Below, piece by piece: positions 31,416 through 40,400 of a DNA stretch of 64,000 nt (its first letter is position 1; each line of letters begins with the position of its first letter). Under the pieces are notes generated by a model that saw nothing but the letters and a program-made list of their open reading frames with translations, was not told the origin of the DNA and ran no database searches. The DNA is taken from positions 2,934,501 through 2,998,500 of the forward strand of contig NZ_CP061204.1 in assembly GCF_014621775.1 (NCBI RefSeq). The letters run 5' to 3'. Made by a program: the position numbers and the translations under genes. The stretch is from Stenotrophomonas sp. 169 (lineage in GTDB: Bacteria > Pseudomonadota > Gammaproteobacteria > Xanthomonadales > Xanthomonadaceae).

Positions 31416-31473
31416 CGGCTGGTCGAACGGGTGAGACCCCCTCGCGGTGTGCTGAAGAGCCGAATCTCATGCT

Positions 31474-31585
31474 GGGGCCGGGCGGTGGGGCTGGGCGGGG
31501 GACGACAAGAGCCGCATCCATGCGGGCCTCGTTTCGCGCCATCCATGGCGCTCAACGCCCCCGCCCAGCCCCACCGCCCGGCCCC
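31474..31585. repeat. Perfect 28-bp inverted repeat with 56-base loop
   Basis: The left arm 31474-31501 (GGGGCCGGGCGGTGGGGCTG...) is the exact reverse complement of 31558-31585 (...CAGCCCCACCGCCCGGCCCC). The loop contains its own smaller palindrome GCGCCATCCATGGCGC. Far stronger than any terminator here and without a T-run. It could be a structured RNA, a repeat-family member or a small element. Nature unknown. Confidence 0.7.
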
Positions 31586-31633
31586 CTGACAGGTTCCGTG
31601 GCCGCCCGCCGCGTATGAAAAGAAAGAAAAGCG

Positions 31634-31708
31634 GTAGCGCCGACCCATGGTCGGCGAGCGCAGCGGGCCGTTGGCGGAGACATTCCGCCGAGCACGGCTC
31701 GGCGCTAC
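31634..31708. repeat. SMAG inverted pair
   Basis: GTAGCGCCGACCCATGGTCGGC at the left and GCCGAGCACGGCTCGGCGCTAC at the right, facing each other with about 31 bases between. Their outer ends also pair, giving a dimeric hairpin. Confidence 0.7.
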
Positions 31709-31862
31709 AGATAGCGATAATCCGTCGGGTGGAGGGAGCCCCTGAGTCAGGGGCGGCGGCGAAGCGGCGGGGTGTGGATGCTGGTGAGACGGGGCCCACG
31801 GTTTGCGCAGCAAAGCGTGGGAGCGGCAGCGCGAATGCGATGACGTGGCCCCCCACGCACCC

Positions 31863-32759
31863 TTACACCGATTCGCCGAACGCCTTCGCCAGGTTCTGGT
31901 AGGCCTTCCTCTGGGCCTCGTCGGTGGCCGCCGGGGCGACGATCTCCAACTCCACGATCTGGTCGCCGTCCGGATTACCCGGCAGCCCGCGCCCGCGCAG
32001 GCGCAGCTTGCGGCCCGCATCGGAATCGGCCGCGATCTTCAGGTCAACCGCGCCGCCCAGCGTGGGGACGCTGATGCTGGTGCCCAGTGCCGCCTGCCAG
32101 GGGGTCACCTGCAGGGTGTACAGGATGTTGCGCCCGTCGACCTCGAACTGCGGGTGCGCGGCGTATTCCACTTCGAGCAGGAGATTTCCGCCGTCGGTGC
32201 CCTGCCCGCCCAGCCGGATGACCTGCCCCGGCTTGATGCCCTTGGGCACACGCACGTCCAGCTGCCGCCCGTTGACGGTGATGCGCAGCGTATCGCCGTT
32301 GTAGGCGGCCTCCAGCGGCACCGATAGCTTGGCCCGGGTGTCACGCTGCGGTGCCTGGCCGGCACTGCTGAACCCCGGGCCCGGCCCACGGCCACCGGCG
32401 CCGCGCTGGCGGGCGAACAGGCTCTCGAAGAAGTCGCTGAAGCCGCCGTTGGCCGCGCCGCCACCGCCGAATACCTCTTCGAAATTGAAGCCTGCGCCAC
32501 CGCCGTAGTTCGGCGGCACATTGAATTCTTCGCCAGGCCGGTAGCCCTGCGCGCGCAACTGATCGTAGGCGGCGCGCTTCTGCGGATCCCGCAGGGCCTC
32601 GTACGCCTCGTTGATGCCCTTGAACGTGTCTTCCGCCCCGGCCTCCTTGCTGACGTCCGGGTGGAACTTGCGTGCCAGCCGCCGGTAGGCGGTCTTGATC
32701 TCGGCCTCGCCTGCGGTCGGCTCGACACCCAGGGTGGCGTAGTAATCCTTGAATTCCAT
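31863..32759 (-). CDS. cbpA: DnaJ-like co-chaperone, CbpA type
   Basis: 298 aa. The J domain occupies residues 4-70 with the HPD motif at 33-35. A Gly/Phe-rich linker (YGGGAGFNFEEVFGGGG) follows, then two C-terminal client-binding beta domains with no zinc finger, which separates it from true DnaJ. It stimulates DnaK ATPase and presents clients; CbpA members also bind curved DNA. No cbpM partner gene is adjacent. GAGGT precedes the ATG at 32759. A minus-strand TAGAAT at 32809-32814 is a good -10 box. Divergent from the peroxiredoxin gene, so both may share stress-linked control. Confidence 0.9.
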   Translation of the reverse strand: MEFKDYYATLGVEPTAGEAEIKTAYRRLARKFHPDVSKEAGAEDTFKGINEAYEALRDPQKRAAYDQLRAQGYRPGEEFNVPPNYGGGAGFNFEEVFGGGGAANGGFSDFFESLFARQRGAGGRGPGPGFSSAGQAPQRDTRAKLSVPLEAAYNGDTLRITVNGRQLDVRVPKGIKPGQVIRLGGQGTDGGNLLLEVEYAAHPQFEVDGRNILYTLQVTPWQAALGTSISVPTLGGAVDLKIAADSDAGRKLRLRGRGLPGNPDGDQIVELEIVAPAATDEAQRKAYQNLAKAFGESV

Positions 32760-32900
32760 CGTGCTACCTCGATTGATCCGTCGGCACCGGGGGCGCCGAC
32801 CCATGCATATTCTAGCGGCAGCCGCGTGCGGGGCCGGTCAGCAGCTGCACCGGCGGCGCCTGTTTCGGCAGATGGGCCTCAACGCCGGTTTTTCAATCCG

Positions 32901-32929
32901 TTGACACCGCCATTCCACGGCCTTGCCTA
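32901..32929 (+). promoter_or_regulatory. Candidate promoter of the peroxiredoxin gene
   Basis: A perfect -35 box TTGACA (32901-32906) is followed after 17 bases by TGCCTA (32924-32929). The start codon is 26 bases further on. Confidence 0.55.
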
Positions 32930-32954
32930 CCCTGCAGGCCTGCAAGGAGACCCC

Positions 32955-33437
32955 ATGAGCATCCGCGTCGGCGACCGCATTCCGGAAGTGACACTCAAGC
33001 GTATCCGCGATGGCATCGAAACACTGGATACCCGCGCCCTGTTCGAGGACCGCAAGGTCGTGTTGTTTGCCGTCCCGGGGGCCTTCACCCCGACGTGCTC
33101 GGCACAGCACCTGCCCGGCTTCGTCACGCGCTTTCCCGAGTTCCGCCAGCGTGGCATCGAGGTGTACTGCATGGCGGTAAACGACCCCTTCGTGATGAAC
33201 GCCTGGGGAAAAGACCAGAACGTGCCGGACGGACTGTTGATGTTGTCCGACGGCAATGGCGACTTCAGCCGGGCACTCGATCTGCAGCAGGACGCGAGTG
33301 CATCCGGCATGGGTACCCGCTCCCGCCGGTTTGCCCTTTACGTGGAGGACGGCACCGTCCGTGGCGCATGGGTCGATGCGCCGGGCGCGTTCGAGGTGTC
33401 CTCCGCCGACCACGTGCTGCAGCAGCTACCCGCGTAG
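32955..33437 (+). CDS. Prx5-type peroxiredoxin
   Basis: 160 aa thiol peroxidase of the AhpE/Prx5 group. The peroxidatic cysteine lies in GAFTPTCSAQHLPGF, the hallmark PTxxC-type pocket with the arginine further on. It reduces hydrogen peroxide and organic hydroperoxides using glutaredoxin, glutathione or thioredoxin. No fused glutaredoxin domain. AGGAGA lies upstream of the ATG. It is followed 44 bp later by a ferritin-like gene on the same strand, a pairing that makes sense for peroxide and iron control. Confidence 0.93.
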   Translation: MSIRVGDRIPEVTLKRIRDGIETLDTRALFEDRKVVLFAVPGAFTPTCSAQHLPGFVTRFPEFRQRGIEVYCMAVNDPFVMNAWGKDQNVPDGLLMLSDGNGDFSRALDLQQDASASGMGTRSRRFALYVEDGTVRGAWVDAPGAFEVSSADHVLQQLPA

Positions 33438-33481
33438 GTCGACGACCACGCGTCCCCCACCGAAAGGAGAAAAGGCCAGCC

Positions 33482-34051
33482 ATGTCAAAGCCAGCCAACC
33501 AACCGCATCCCGCCCATCCCGCTGGCATCAGCGACCGCCAGGTACTGCGTGAGAACGCGCGCCGCAATGTGGAAGATGGGGCGATCACCGATTCCTACAG
33601 TGCCGACCGCAAGGCCGTCATCAAACTGCTCAACGATGCCCTCGCCACCGAATACGTGTGCGTGCTCCGGTACTACCGCCACTACTTCACCGCCAAGGGG
33701 ATGTTCGCCGAGTCGGTGAAGGCCGAATTCCTCGAACACGCGCAGCAGGAACAGGCACATGCGGGCAAGTTGGCCGAGCGCATCGTGCAGTTGGGCGGCG
33801 AGCCGGATTTCAATCCCGACACGCTGACCGCACGGTCGCATGCCGAATACAAAGAAGGCACCGACCTGCGTGACATGGTCCGTGAGAACCTCATTGCCGA
33901 ACGCATCGCGATCGACAGCTATCGCGAGATGATCAACTTCGTCGGTGACAAGGACACCACGACCAAGCGCATCCTCGAGGAGATCCTCGCGCAGGAAGAG
34001 GAACACGCGGATGAGTTCGCTGACCTGCTGGATGGCTGGATCGGCAAGTAA
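33482..34051 (+). CDS. Ferritin-like (bacterioferritin/Dps-type) protein
   Basis: 189 aa four-helix-bundle diiron protein. Ligand-type residues are visible in ATEYVCVLRYYRHYF, FLEHAQQEQAHAGKLAER, LIAERIAIDSYREM and ILAQEEEHADEFADLL, i.e. two E..ExxH sets. The first 35 residues are a polar extension not found in classical bacterioferritin, and no heme methionine could be assigned with certainty. It likely oxidises and stores iron or protects DNA. Probably co-transcribed with the peroxiredoxin gene 44 bp upstream. AGGAG-type purines precede the ATG. Confidence 0.85.
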   Translation: MSKPANQPHPAHPAGISDRQVLRENARRNVEDGAITDSYSADRKAVIKLLNDALATEYVCVLRYYRHYFTAKGMFAESVKAEFLEHAQQEQAHAGKLAERIVQLGGEPDFNPDTLTARSHAEYKEGTDLRDMVRENLIAERIAIDSYREMINFVGDKDTTTKRILEEILAQEEEHADEFADLLDGWIGK

Positions 34052-34129
34052 TCCGCCCATGCAGCAGGGCAGTGGGTGACGGCCGGCTGTCGTCACTCAC
34101 TGCGCTGGCCGATGCCCTGCCGTCCAGCA

Positions 34130-36511
34130 TCAGCGCGCCACTGTAAAACGCACCTGGGTCCATGCACCGTCGTTGGCAAGCGCGGTCAGTGTGTGTGCGC
34201 CCGTCTGCTCGAGCACCGGGTTGAAGGGTTGCGCACCGCGGGTGCGTGCCAACCAGCGCCCGTCCATCAGCCAATCAATCTCGTGCTCGCTGCCCAGGGC
34301 GCGAAGCTGCAGGCGGACGCCCTGGGTGTTGCCGGGCGCACGCGCCAACGTCGCGCCGTCGTTCAGTCCGTCGATGTGCAGGGCGATGCTGGACTGGCGC
34401 CCATCATCACGACAATCCGGTGCCAGTGGCGGCAGCTGCGAGGCCTTGCGCGCCGCCTCTGGCAGCCACGGTGACAACAGCGCGGGCCAGCGCGCGATCT
34501 CGCGCTCTTCCTCATCGTGCACCGCGCTGCAGTCGGCTGAAAGGCGCAGGCCCGTGACGGCGTCTACCTGGTAGCGTTGCCTGCCGGGCTGCCAGCGGCG
34601 CGCATCGCGCTCGGCGAAGGTCGGCGGCACGTTGCCGTCCAGCAGCCACGCCTTCAGGCGTCGCTGGCACAAAGCGGGCGGCAGCTCGGACGCCAGCCCG
34701 CCACCGGGCCAGCAGATGTCGGCCTGGCTGACGCCCACGGGCGCCGGCACGGCGTGGCCCGCGCCTGCACCGCGCGGCAGGCTGTCCACCACTTCGAACA
34801 TCAGCGGCAGCGCCGTGACGGCGCCGTACTGCCCGGGCAGTGGTGTGCCATCGGGCCGTCCGACCCATACCCCCACCGTGTACTGGCGGGTGCTGCCGAT
34901 CGCCCAGGCATCGCGGTAGCCATAGCTGGTACCGGTCTTCCACGCGACCCGCGGGCGCCCTCCCACGTCGAAGGTATCGGTGCCCTGCCCCGGCCGCGGG
35001 TTGGCCTCAAGCATCTCGCGGGTGATCCATGCCGCGCCCGGTGACACCAGCCTGCGCTCCTGCAGAGGCGCCTCATCGGTATAGCGCACGCGCCCGGCGA
35101 TTCCGCCCCGGTTCAACGCGGAAAAGGCACCCACCAGGTCTTCCAGGCGCGCGCCTGTGCCGCCCAGGATCAACGAAAGATTAGGTGAACTGCCGCGCGG
35201 AAACCGCAACTGGATGCCGGCATGCGACAGACGCGCGGCAAAGCGCGCAGGCCCCACACGGTCCAACAGGTCCACGGCAGGCACGTTCAGCGACAGCCGC
35301 AACGCCGTGGCCGCGCTCACCGGACCATTGAAGGCCTCATCGAAGTTGCCCGGCCGGTAGCCGCCGAAGCTCTGCGGCGCATCCACCAGCAGGCTCTCCG
35401 AATGGATGAGTCCGTCATCCAGCGCCATGGCGTATAGGAACGGCTTCAGCGTGGAGCCTGGCGAACGCCAGGCCTGCACCATGTCCACATGGCCCAGCCG
35501 TTGCCGATCACCGAAATTCAAGGTGCCCACATAAGCGCGCGCCTGCAGGGTCTGGTTGTCGATGACCAGCAGCGCTGCGGAAGTCCGTTCGGGCAGGGTG
35601 GAAAAATAGCTGGCGAGGCGTTCTTCCAGCGTACGTTGCAGGTCGATGTCGATGCTGCTCTGGATGCGCGCCTGGTCCGGCTGCGCTGCGTGCAGCCGCT
35701 GGGCCAGCAGGGCCGCGTGCAGGGGCGGCCGCAGGGAACGGGCGACCACGGTTTCCATGCGCGCATCGGCCACCACGTCGGCGGGCCATTGCTGCAGCGA
35801 TTGCATGCGCGCCAGCACCTTGTCCCGGGCCCGCTGCGCTGCCTCCGGATGCCGGTCGGGGCGCAGCCGGCTGGGCGCCTGTGGCAGAACGGCCAGCAAG
35901 GCCGCTTCGGCGTGCGACAGGTGCGCTGCGGATTTGCCCAGATACGCCCAGCTCGCCGCCTCCACCCCTTCGATGGTGCCGCCGTACGGCGCGCGCTCCA
36001 GGTACAGGGTCAGGATATCGCGCTTGCTGAGGTGTACTTCCAGCTGCAGCGCCCGCAGTACCTGCTTGAGCTTGCCCCATGGCGTACGCGTGTGCGGATC
36101 CAGGATGCGCGCGACCTGCATGGTCAAGGTCGAGCCGCCGGATACGATGCGGCGCTGCCCGGCCATCTGCTTGCCTGCACGCAGCAGTGCGACCGGATTG
36201 ATGCCGGGGTGGCGCCAGAACCAGCGATCCTCATATCCCAGCAAGGCCTGCAGATAGAGCGGCGACACCGCGTCCACCGACGCCGGATAGCGCCACACCC
36301 CTTCTGCGTCCGCAAAGGCGCGCAACGGGCTGCCGTCCTGCGCTACCACCAGCGTACTGGTGTCACGCCGCGTCGGCAGCGGCGGCGGGAAGACGAGGTC
36401 CATCACCAGCAGCGTCACCAGCAGCGCAGCCAGCGCCCAGCGCACCCAGCGCAGAATCGGACCAGACCGATGGAGGCGACGGCGGACGCGGGCGGACCAT
36501 GCGATCACGCG
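34130..36511 (-). CDS. pbpC: Penicillin-binding protein 1C
   Basis: About 793 aa class A-like PBP. One N-terminal membrane anchor (WALAALLVTLLVMDLVF), a transglycosylase domain (GYEDRWFWRHPG, GGSTLTMQVARI), a transpeptidase domain (SPGSTLKPF active serine, SLN, KTGTSYGYRD) and the C-terminal BiPBP_C domain found only in PBP1C. It polymerises and cross-links peptidoglycan, with a repair role. The start is uncertain: I prefer the GTG at 36511 with AGGTG upstream; an ATG at 36547 adds a CCCC run unlike the family. Its usual partner yfhM is downstream of the opposite-strand carbonic anhydrase gene, not adjacent. Confidence 0.92.
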   Translation of the reverse strand, partial: RVIAWSARVRRRLHRSGPILRWVRWALAALLVTLLVMDLVFPPPLPTRRDTSTLVVAQDGSPLRAFADAEGVWRYPASVDAVSPLYLQALLGYEDRWFWRHPGINPVALLRAGKQMAGQRRIVSGGSTLTMQVARILDPHTRTPWGKLKQVLRALQLEVHLSKRDILTLYLERAPYGGTIEGVEAASWAYLGKSAAHLSHAEAALLAVLPQAPSRLRPDRHPEAAQRARDKVLARMQSLQQWPADVVADARMETVVARSLRPPLHAALLAQRLHAAQPDQARIQSSIDIDLQRTLEERLASYFSTLPERTSAALLVIDNQTLQARAYVGTLNFGDRQRLGHVDMVQAWRSPGSTLKPFLYAMALDDGLIHSESLLVDAPQSFGGYRPGNFDEAFNGPVSAATALRLSLNVPAVDLLDRVGPARFAARLSHAGIQLRFPRGSSPNLSLILGGTGARLEDLVGAFSALNRGGIAGRVRYTDEAPLQERRLVSPGAAWITREMLEANPRPGQGTDTFDVGGRPRVAWKTGTSYGYRDAWAIGSTRQYTVGVWVGRPDGTPLPGQYGAVTALPLMFEVVDSLPRGAGAGHAVPAPVGVSQADICWPGGGLASELPPALCQRRLKAWLLDGNVPPTFAERDARRWQPGRQRYQVDAVTGLRLSADCSAVHDEEEREIARWPALLSPWLPEAARKASQLPPLAPDCRDDGRQSSIALHIDGLNDGATLARAPGNTQGVRLQLRALGSEHEIDWLMDGRWLARTRGAQPFNPVLEQTGAHTLTALANDGAWTQVRFTVAR

Positions 36512-36621
36512 CTGCACCTGCCGGCAACAGCAACACGGGCGAGCCATTCCGGAACGGCTGCGCAACGGTTTCGACCCTGGGCTGCGGCGCCGCGCATTTT
36601 CTCCGCTTCCCGGACACCTCG

Positions 36622-37407
36622 ATGCCCTTCCTTGCTCGTACTTCCCTGTTCCGCACCGGCCTGCTGGCTGCAGCCGTATGCGCGACCGCCGCGTTGGCGT
36701 CGGCCTCCGGCGACCCACCCCACTGGGGCTACGACACCCTGGCCAGCCCGGCCCAGTGGGCTGGCATCGCGCCTGCCTGTGCCGGCCCCCAGCAGTCGCC
36801 CATCGATCTGTGGAGCAGCGACATCACGCACGGCGCGAGGTCCGCACTTGAATCGGATTACCAGGACACCCGCTTCGAGGTGATCAACAACGGTCACACC
36901 CTGCAGGCGACGCCGCAGCCGGGTGGCGCGAACACCATCACGCTTGACGGTGAAACGTTCACGCTGGCCCAGTTCCACGTGCACACGCCCAGCGAGCATC
37001 ACGTGGACGGCAAGGCGCATGACATGGAGCTGCATCTGGTGCACACCAGCGCCTCCGGAAAGGTCGCGGTGGTGGCCGTCTTCTTCGATGTGGGCAAGCC
37101 GAACAACGCACTGGGCGAACTGTTCGACCGCACGACGGCCGAGCTCAGCCAGCCGGGCGAGCGTATCCGCCTGTACGCCCCCATCAATCCGGCACGATTG
37201 CTGCCTGACCACTCCCGCGTCGTCCATTACACCGGTTCACTGACCACGCCGCCGTGCACCGAAGGCGTGCTGTGGAACATCGAAATGGAACCGCAGACCC
37301 TTTCCCGGCAGCAGTTGGACGCGCTGCGCTCTGTGTTCCCGCACAACGCGCGACCGATCCAGTCATTCAACAAGCGCACGCTCATCGACGAGCCGGCCGC
37401 GCCGTGA
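36622..37407 (+). CDS. Alpha-class carbonic anhydrase, periplasmic
   Basis: 261 aa. A signal peptide (LLAAAVCATAALASA) is followed by the alpha-CA fold: WGYDTL, QSPIDLWSSD, the zinc histidines in FHVHTPSEHHVDGK with the third in HDMELHLVH, and TGSLTTPPCTEGV. The cysteines at PACAGPQQS and PPCTEGV should form the conserved disulfide. It hydrates carbon dioxide in the periplasm. Sits on the plus strand between pbpC and yfhM, which both run the other way. Ribosome binding site weak. Confidence 0.93.
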   Translation: MPFLARTSLFRTGLLAAAVCATAALASASGDPPHWGYDTLASPAQWAGIAPACAGPQQSPIDLWSSDITHGARSALESDYQDTRFEVINNGHTLQATPQPGGANTITLDGETFTLAQFHVHTPSEHHVDGKAHDMELHLVHTSASGKVAVVAVFFDVGKPNNALGELFDRTTAELSQPGERIRLYAPINPARLLPDHSRVVHYTGSLTTPPCTEGVLWNIEMEPQTLSRQQLDALRSVFPHNARPIQSFNKRTLIDEPAAP

Positions 37408-37465
37408 TCCGCCGCCTGGACAGGCTGCGTGCGCAGCCCATCCGGCGTTGCCACCAGGCGCGCGA

Positions 37466-40400
37466 TCACGGCTGCACCACCGTGATCGTCGACGGATTGC
37501 TCCGGCCTACGCCCCGCAGCTGCGGCCGGTACATGTCTTCCACCAACGAGGGCGGCACGGTGTAGGTACCCGGCGTCACCGCACGCACGAGGTAGAACAC
37601 GGTCGCCTTGCTGCCGCGCGACAACTTCAGCGCGGCGACGTAGCGGTCGTCGCGGAACTCCTCATGCTGCACCTGGGCCGCATCGCTGCGGTCGTTGATG
37701 CCGATGCCGTCGACCACCACGTCGGCCCACTGCTTGGCATCGCCCAGGTTGAAGTTCTCGATCTCCAGGCCGGCCGGCAGCAGGTCAGTGAGCAGCGCGT
37801 CAGGCATCGTGCCGTCCGGGGTGACCGTGACCCGCACGATCAGCGCTTCGCCTTCCTTCAACGGACGCGGCGTCCAGGGCTTGCCGTCGGTACCGAACCA
37901 GCTGCGCTCCACGCCTATCACGCTGTTGTCCGGCGCCGGCGCGGTGCGCGGAATGCCGGCCACGTCGATGCTGGCGAACATCGGAGGCTCGCCCGTGGGA
38001 TTGAACCGTACGCCGCTGGCCAGCTGGGCCGCATCGAAGCTGCGGCCGAACAGACGGCGCTCACTGATGACTTCGGACTGCGCGCCGATGACCAGCTCGC
38101 CGGCCACCCGCTTCTTCTGGTTGGCGGCCAGCGCCTTGCCCAATCGCGCGATCGCCACCTGCTCCTGCGTGCTCAGCCACATCCAGCCGCTGTTACGGCG
38201 CGCATCCAGCTCGCGGCCCAGGTCGACCGAACGGGCGTCCCAGGCCGACGTGGCCAGGCCGTGCTCGTGCGTGAGCGCGATCATCAACGCATCGTCGCGG
38301 ATCGCGCTGCCGTAGTCACCGAAGTAGGACGGCCGCTCGCTGCTCGGCTTGGCGAAGCCAGCGGCAATGGCGGCCTCACCCCGCTTGCGGTCGCCCTGCA
38401 GCGACAGCGCAACGCCCAGGTGCACCAGCGGCAGCCCGCCAATGGCCTTGGCCCGCTCGTTGTCATACAGCGTGCGAAGGGTGCCCAGCGGCGCACGGTT
38501 GACCCGTGCCAGCACATAACCGGAATACGCTTGGTTGGCGAACTTCAGGTTGTCGCGGCGATCCTGTCCATAGAACTGGTTGCCCCCGGACAGCAGATCC
38601 TCGCTGAGGCGGTTGAGCGCTTTCTGCAGTACGTTGTCCGGCACAGCGAAACCGGCATCGCGCGCATCCAGCAGGAACTCGGTGATGTAGGGCGTCAGCC
38701 ACGGATTGACGTAACCGTCGTCTCCCCACATCGAGAAGTTGCCGTTGGCCACCTGCATCGACGCCAGTCGACCAAAGGCACCTTCCATGCGCTCACGCCG
38801 GACCTTCGCATCCAGGCCATCGGCGCCCAGCATGGACGACGTCGCCTGGTCCAGGATCAGTGCGGCGTAGCCCTTGCTGGTGGTCTGCTCGGCACAGCCA
38901 TAGGGATAGTTCAATGCGCCCTGCAGCGCGCTGGCGAACGGAATCGGCGGCAGCGGGCTGACCAGCAGGCGTGCGGTCACCGACTCGGCCATCAACCCGT
39001 CCAGCAGGGTGCTGTCCAGGTTCACCGCGGCCAGCGGATCCAGCGTACGCACCTGCGAACGCAGCACCTGCGGCCATGCCGCGCGCACGGGCAGTTCATA
39101 GCGGCGGTCCGCCTTGAAGCCATTGCCCTCCACGCGCACGCGCACCTTGGCCACGCTGTGTCCGTCACGCGCACTCAGCGGGAAGCTCAGGGTGCTCTTG
39201 GCATCGGCAGCCAGCTGCACGCTGCGGGTACCCTCGCCCAGGCTCAACGGGCCGTCGGTGTCCACCCGCACGTTGAACTGGCCGGGCTTTCCGGTGAAGT
39301 TCTGCACATCCAGGGTCACCGTACTGCGGTCACCCGGCGCCAGCACGCGCGGCATGCTGGCCTCGGCCAGTATCGGGGCGCGCACCACCGTCTCCACGTC
39401 ACGCTTGCCGTAGTGGTCATCGGAATAGACCAGCGCCGATACCCGCAGCGTGCCGTTGAAGTCGGGCACTTTCAAACGGATGCGCGCATTGCCCTTGGCA
39501 TCAAGCTGCACAGGGCCGGTGAACAGATCAACGGTCTGCACCCGTGCGGTGGGCCGCTTGGCCTGCGGCAACGCCGCCAGCGCCATGTCGCCACCGAACT
39601 TCAGCTTGCCGCTGCTGCCGTCGAAGCTCTCGATGACCCGGCTGTAGATGTCATACGCATCGATGCCCAGCCGACGCTGTGCGAAGAAATGCGCCGCCGC
39701 GTCCGGCACCGGGAACCGGGTGATGTTGAGGATGCCGACGTCCACGGCGGACACCGTCACGTAGGCGGACTTGCCCGCCAGCTGCGGCGCACTCACCGTC
39801 ACCGGCAGGTCCTGCTCCGGACGCATCTGCTTCGGTGCGACCAGACCGACCGCCACGGTCCGTGCCTTGCGGTCCATCGGTACGTGCACCACGCCCACGG
39901 CCCGCGCCGGCGTCACCTTGCTGGGCGCACTGCCGCCGCGGAACACCAGCGCGGTGATGTAGACATCGTGCCGCTCCCAGTCTGCGGTGACCGGAATCTT
40001 GAACGTACTGCCCGGCTTGGCGTCGATGTCCTGCACGTAGATCATGCGATCGGTCTCCACCATCAGCACGCCACGTCCGGCATGCGGCGGCGTCACCGTC
40101 ACTTCCAGTGTGTCGCCGGCCTTGTAGCCGGTCTTGTCCAACGCCAGCTTGACCTTGTCCGGGCGCGCATCCAGGCCGCGGTTGTCATCGCCCCAGCTCC
40201 AGCCCGCCCGGAACGGATAGCGGCTGGTCAGTCCGGTCGCCGGGTCGAATACATCGACGCGGTACTCACCCCATTCCACGGGCACGTCGAAGGCCACCGC
40301 GCTGGTACCCGCATCGACGGTGCGCGTGTCTTTGTTCTCGAAGCGACGGGTGAAATCGTAGTCCCAGCGGTTGTCGTTGAATGCCCAGTGGTAGTCACGC

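Larger units (their letters stand above)
31416..31862. other. 447-bp intergenic region rich in palindromes
   Basis: Holds a perfect 28-bp inverted repeat (31474-31585) and a SMAG pair (31634-31708), then an unexplained G-rich stretch up to the cbpA stop. Open frames here are GC-rich artefacts with no start signal or recognisable domain. Confidence 0.6.

Noticed and set aside
31438..32020. Overlapping high-GC frames near the 28-bp inverted repeat
   Set aside because: Composed of Arg, Pro and Ala runs produced by the palindromes; no start signals or domains.
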